From assembly GCA_020637795.1 (NCBI GenBank), contig JACKJT010000003.1:1-64000 (forward strand): DNA of 64,000 nucleotides, in the 5' to 3' direction. Of the stretch, positions 62,331 through 64,000 are shown piece after piece (within the stretch, counting starts at the first letter, position 1; each line of letters starts with the position of its first letter). The notes beneath the pieces are model-generated. The model ran no database searches and had not been told where the DNA came from. It saw nothing but the letters and a program-made list of their open reading frames with translations. Origin of the DNA: Hoeflea sp. (GTDB taxonomy: Bacteria; Pseudomonadota; Alphaproteobacteria; Rhizobiales; Rhizobiaceae). The position numbers and the translations under genes were made by a program.

Positions 62331-62756
62331 TCAGGCGTGGGCCTGACGCGGCTGCCGGAAGACCAGCACGAACAGCACCACGAAGCCGATATTTGCGACC
62401 GCGTTGAGCGGTACGCCGGCTGCAATCGACCCGATCGAATCCACCGCGAACCAGCTGTAGAGCCCGGTCATGGTGATCGAGCGGACGGCGGCGAGGTGTT
62501 CGGCCAGCAGATGGTCCGCCAGTTTCCACAGGGTGACGCCCCAGCCGACCATGACGCCGCCGGAAATCGCCATGAACACGCGGGTCTCGGGCAGCTCGAG
62601 ACGCTGCAGCCCGTCGAGCGGCCAGATCAGCAGGTCCGCGAGCAGCGCCACCGGCGCGGAGAGCGGCGGCCAGGCCCCGGCGGCAATGAGCAGCCCGAAG
62701 CCGATGACGACGGCCGCGGCGGCCTTGAGCCAGGTTTGCGTATGTGCGATTTCCAT
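62331..62756 (-). CDS. Small membrane protein regulated with the MmyB-type gene
   Basis: The 141-residue protein has four hydrophobic segments (about 10-30, 35-50, 60-80, 105-135; for example KAAAAVVIGFGLLIAAGAWPP and PLNAVANIGFVVLFVLVF). A longer open frame that extends to 63674 is an artefact, because it runs antisense through the XRE gene. The start ATG is at 62756. Function unknown. Confidence 0.72.
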   Translation of the reverse strand: MEIAHTQTWLKAAAAVVIGFGLLIAAGAWPPLSAPVALLADLLIWPLDGLQRLELPETRVFMAISGGVMVGWGVTLWKLADHLLAEHLAAVRSITMTGLYSWFAVDSIGSIAAGVPLNAVANIGFVVLFVLVFRQPRQAHA

Positions 62757-62812
62757 GTCGAAAACTCCCTTGTTGACCGTCCCATGAGAGCGCCTCGCCC
62801 GCCGCTGTGCAA

Positions 62813-62827
62813 TTACCTTGAAGGTAA
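62813..62827. promoter_or_regulatory. Palindrome between divergent membrane protein and XRE regulator
   Basis: TTACCTT-G-AAGGTAA is a perfect 7-bp inverted repeat with one central base. It sits 56 bp upstream of the membrane protein gene and 82 bp upstream of the regulator start, the expected place for an autoregulatory operator of the XRE protein. Confidence 0.62.
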
Positions 62828-62909
62828 GTGACAGGCCTTGCCGCCGCACTATGATGGCCCACTGCCGGGCGCCGCGAAGAGAGCCGCGCCGGCGGCGAAG
62901 GAGGCGGCG

Positions 62910-63686
62910 ATGACCACGCAATTCGGAGACCTGCTCAAGCACTGGCGCGAGGCGCGCAAGCTCAGCCAGCTCGATCTCGGCCTGAGCGCCAATGTCTCGG
63001 CGCGCCACATCTCCTTTCTCGAAACCGGGCGCGCCCGCCCCAGCCGCGCCATGGTGCTCAATCTCGGCGGCGTGCTCGACGTGCCGCGCGGCTCGCGCAA
63101 CGCCATGCTCCACGCGGCGGGCTTCGCACCGAGCTACCGCACAAGGGCGATGGACGAGGCCGAGATGGGCCCGATCGCCTCGGCGCTCGACTGGATGCTG
63201 GAACGGCACATGCCCTACCCCGCCATGGTGCTCGACCGCCGCTGGACCATCGTCCGGACCAATGCGATGGCCGCGATGATGCTCGGGCAGCTGGGGCTTT
63301 CCGTCAGTGCCAACCTTGTCGAGGCGCTGCTCGACGAGACCGGACTGCCGGCGCTGATCGAGAACTGGCAGGAAGTCGCCCACCACCTGATCCACCGCCT
63401 GCGCGCCGAAGCCGCCCATCTCGGCGGCGATGCCTGGCTCGAGGAAATGGCCGACAAACTCGCGGGCCACGTTGGCACCGCAGTACAGGGACCGGCCGCC
63501 GGCAGCGAGGCCGTCATCCCCACCCGCTACCGGCTCGGGGACATGACGCTGTCGTTCTTCTCGACGATGAGCCAGTTCTCCACCGCCGAGGACATCGCGC
63601 TCGCCGACTGGAAGATCGAGCACCTGTTCCCGGCCGACGAGGCGACGCGAGAGATCGTCGCGGCTCTGGCGCAAGGCCTGGACTGA
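62910..63686 (+). CDS. XRE-family regulator with MmyB-like ligand domain
   Basis: The 258-residue protein has an N-terminal HTH (about 8-65, FGDLLKHWREARKLSQLDLGLSANVSARHISFLETGRARPSRAMVLNL) and a C-terminal MmyB-like domain (about 95-250: LERHMPYPAMVLDRRWTIVRTNAMA, LIENWQEVAHHLIHRLRAEA, RYRLGDMTLSFFSTMSQFSTAEDIALADWKIEHLFPAD). These PAS-like ligand domains in XRE regulators bind unknown small molecules, perhaps fatty acids. ATG 62910 follows GGAGG. It is divergent from the membrane protein gene with a palindrome between. Confidence 0.92.
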   Translation: MTTQFGDLLKHWREARKLSQLDLGLSANVSARHISFLETGRARPSRAMVLNLGGVLDVPRGSRNAMLHAAGFAPSYRTRAMDEAEMGPIASALDWMLERHMPYPAMVLDRRWTIVRTNAMAAMMLGQLGLSVSANLVEALLDETGLPALIENWQEVAHHLIHRLRAEAAHLGGDAWLEEMADKLAGHVGTAVQGPAAGSEAVIPTRYRLGDMTLSFFSTMSQFSTAEDIALADWKIEHLFPADEATREIVAALAQGLD

Positions 63687-63833
63687 GATCGTTGTCGGTT
63701 CCGGCCTTTGCGCCCTCTGTTGTAAGCCGCCCGAAGCGACTTCAAGCTTTTTGATGACTTCACCATGCTCGAAGCCTGCCGTAAGCGAAAGGTCGCCGTT
63801 GATCGATGTGTCGGCACGTCGTAGACAACCCGC

Positions 63834-64000
63834 ATGAAATTTCTTGCCATATCCGGCAGTGGCCGTACCGTGTCCACCAATACGGCCATGCTCATGGCCG
63901 TTTCAAAAATAGCGCAGCCGGATCACCAGATAACTGTGTTCTCGGATGTCGCCGGTCTACCGGTCTTTTCGCCTGACGCTGAGCGTGAACCGCTGCCGCA
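63834..64000 (+). CDS. NADPH-dependent FMN reductase, 5' part (cut by window)
   Basis: The start codon at 63834 is followed by KFLAISGSGRTVSTNTAMLMA, the FMN phosphate-binding loop of NAD(P)H-dependent FMN reductases/azoreductases, and TVFSDVAGLPVFSPDAE, the next strand and loop of the flavodoxin-like fold. About 55 residues are visible before the window ends. Confidence 0.78.
   Translation, partial: MKFLAISGSGRTVSTNTAMLMAVSKIAQPDHQITVFSDVAGLPVFSPDAEREPLP

Noticed and set aside
62331..63674. A 447-codon minus-strand frame
   Set aside because: Its first 300 codons run antisense through the clear XRE/MmyB gene. Only the last 141 codons, from ATG 62756, look like a real membrane protein.

Overview
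The window looks like the chromosome of a GC-rich alphaproteobacterium of the Rhizobiales (a Rhizobiaceae/Hoeflea-like marine or soil bacterium is my best guess, from gene content only). The evidence is a housekeeping block typical of that order (carA, a YqeY-type protein, dnaG and a 681-residue RpoD with a long acidic insert), many Rhizobiales-type small families (DUF930, DUF2778/Tlde1, DUF4424, SIMPL) and a palindromic intergenic repeat of the kind seen in rhizobia.

Layout. 0.4-4.0 kb: a winged-helix/TPR regulator facing a small membrane protein and a PLP-dependent decarboxylase. 4.4-25.9 kb: one co-directional late operon of a Mu-like prophage (lysis, small Mu-type genes, terminase, portal, MuF with a C-terminal toxin-like domain, protease/scaffold, capsid, neck, baseplate V-W-J-I, fibres), preceded by a twin palindromic operator-like site. 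The prophage is defective: there is no integrase or transposase, no repressor, and no tail sheath, tube or tape measure. 23.8-30.1 kb: an insertion-sequence pile-up. An IS256-family element splits a tail gene (8-bp target duplication). An IS3-family element with no matching flanks forms the junction between the truncated phage and a truncated gene. A second IS256-family element (8-bp target duplication) splits that gene, which reconstructs in frame as a Cap4/DUF4297-like nuclease fused to a STAND-type ATPase, an Avs-like antiphage protein now dead.

30.3-33.6 kb: small accessory genes (SNase lipoprotein with a micro-membrane protein, SH3 protein, secreted and membrane pair). 33.8 kb: a tRNA with anticodon CAU (probably Ile2). 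34.2-47.2 kb: ordinary core/accessory chromosomal genes (SIMPL protein, duplicated Gly/Arg/His-rich secreted proteins, DUF4424, GNAT and NTF2-like pair, TPR membrane protein, DUF930 protein, GST, HxlR regulator with a clear operator, chemotaxis receptor, GyrI-like protein plus flavodoxin).

47.5-50.1 kb: a small island with an AT-rich FkbM methyltransferase, an IS256 remnant and an IS5-family element. It is bounded by two copies of the rpoD 3' end, one the real gene end at 50.06 kb and the other an orphan scar with its own terminator at 47.55-47.66 kb. 50.1-60.1 kb: rpoD, dnaG, an EAL/degenerate-GGDEF protein, a LuxR regulator coupled to a PAS protein, yqeY and carA. 60.2-64.0 kb: a VOC protein, a Tlde1-domain protein, a membrane protein divergent from an MmyB-type XRE regulator with a palindrome between them, and the start of an NADPH-dependent FMN reductase cut by the window edge.
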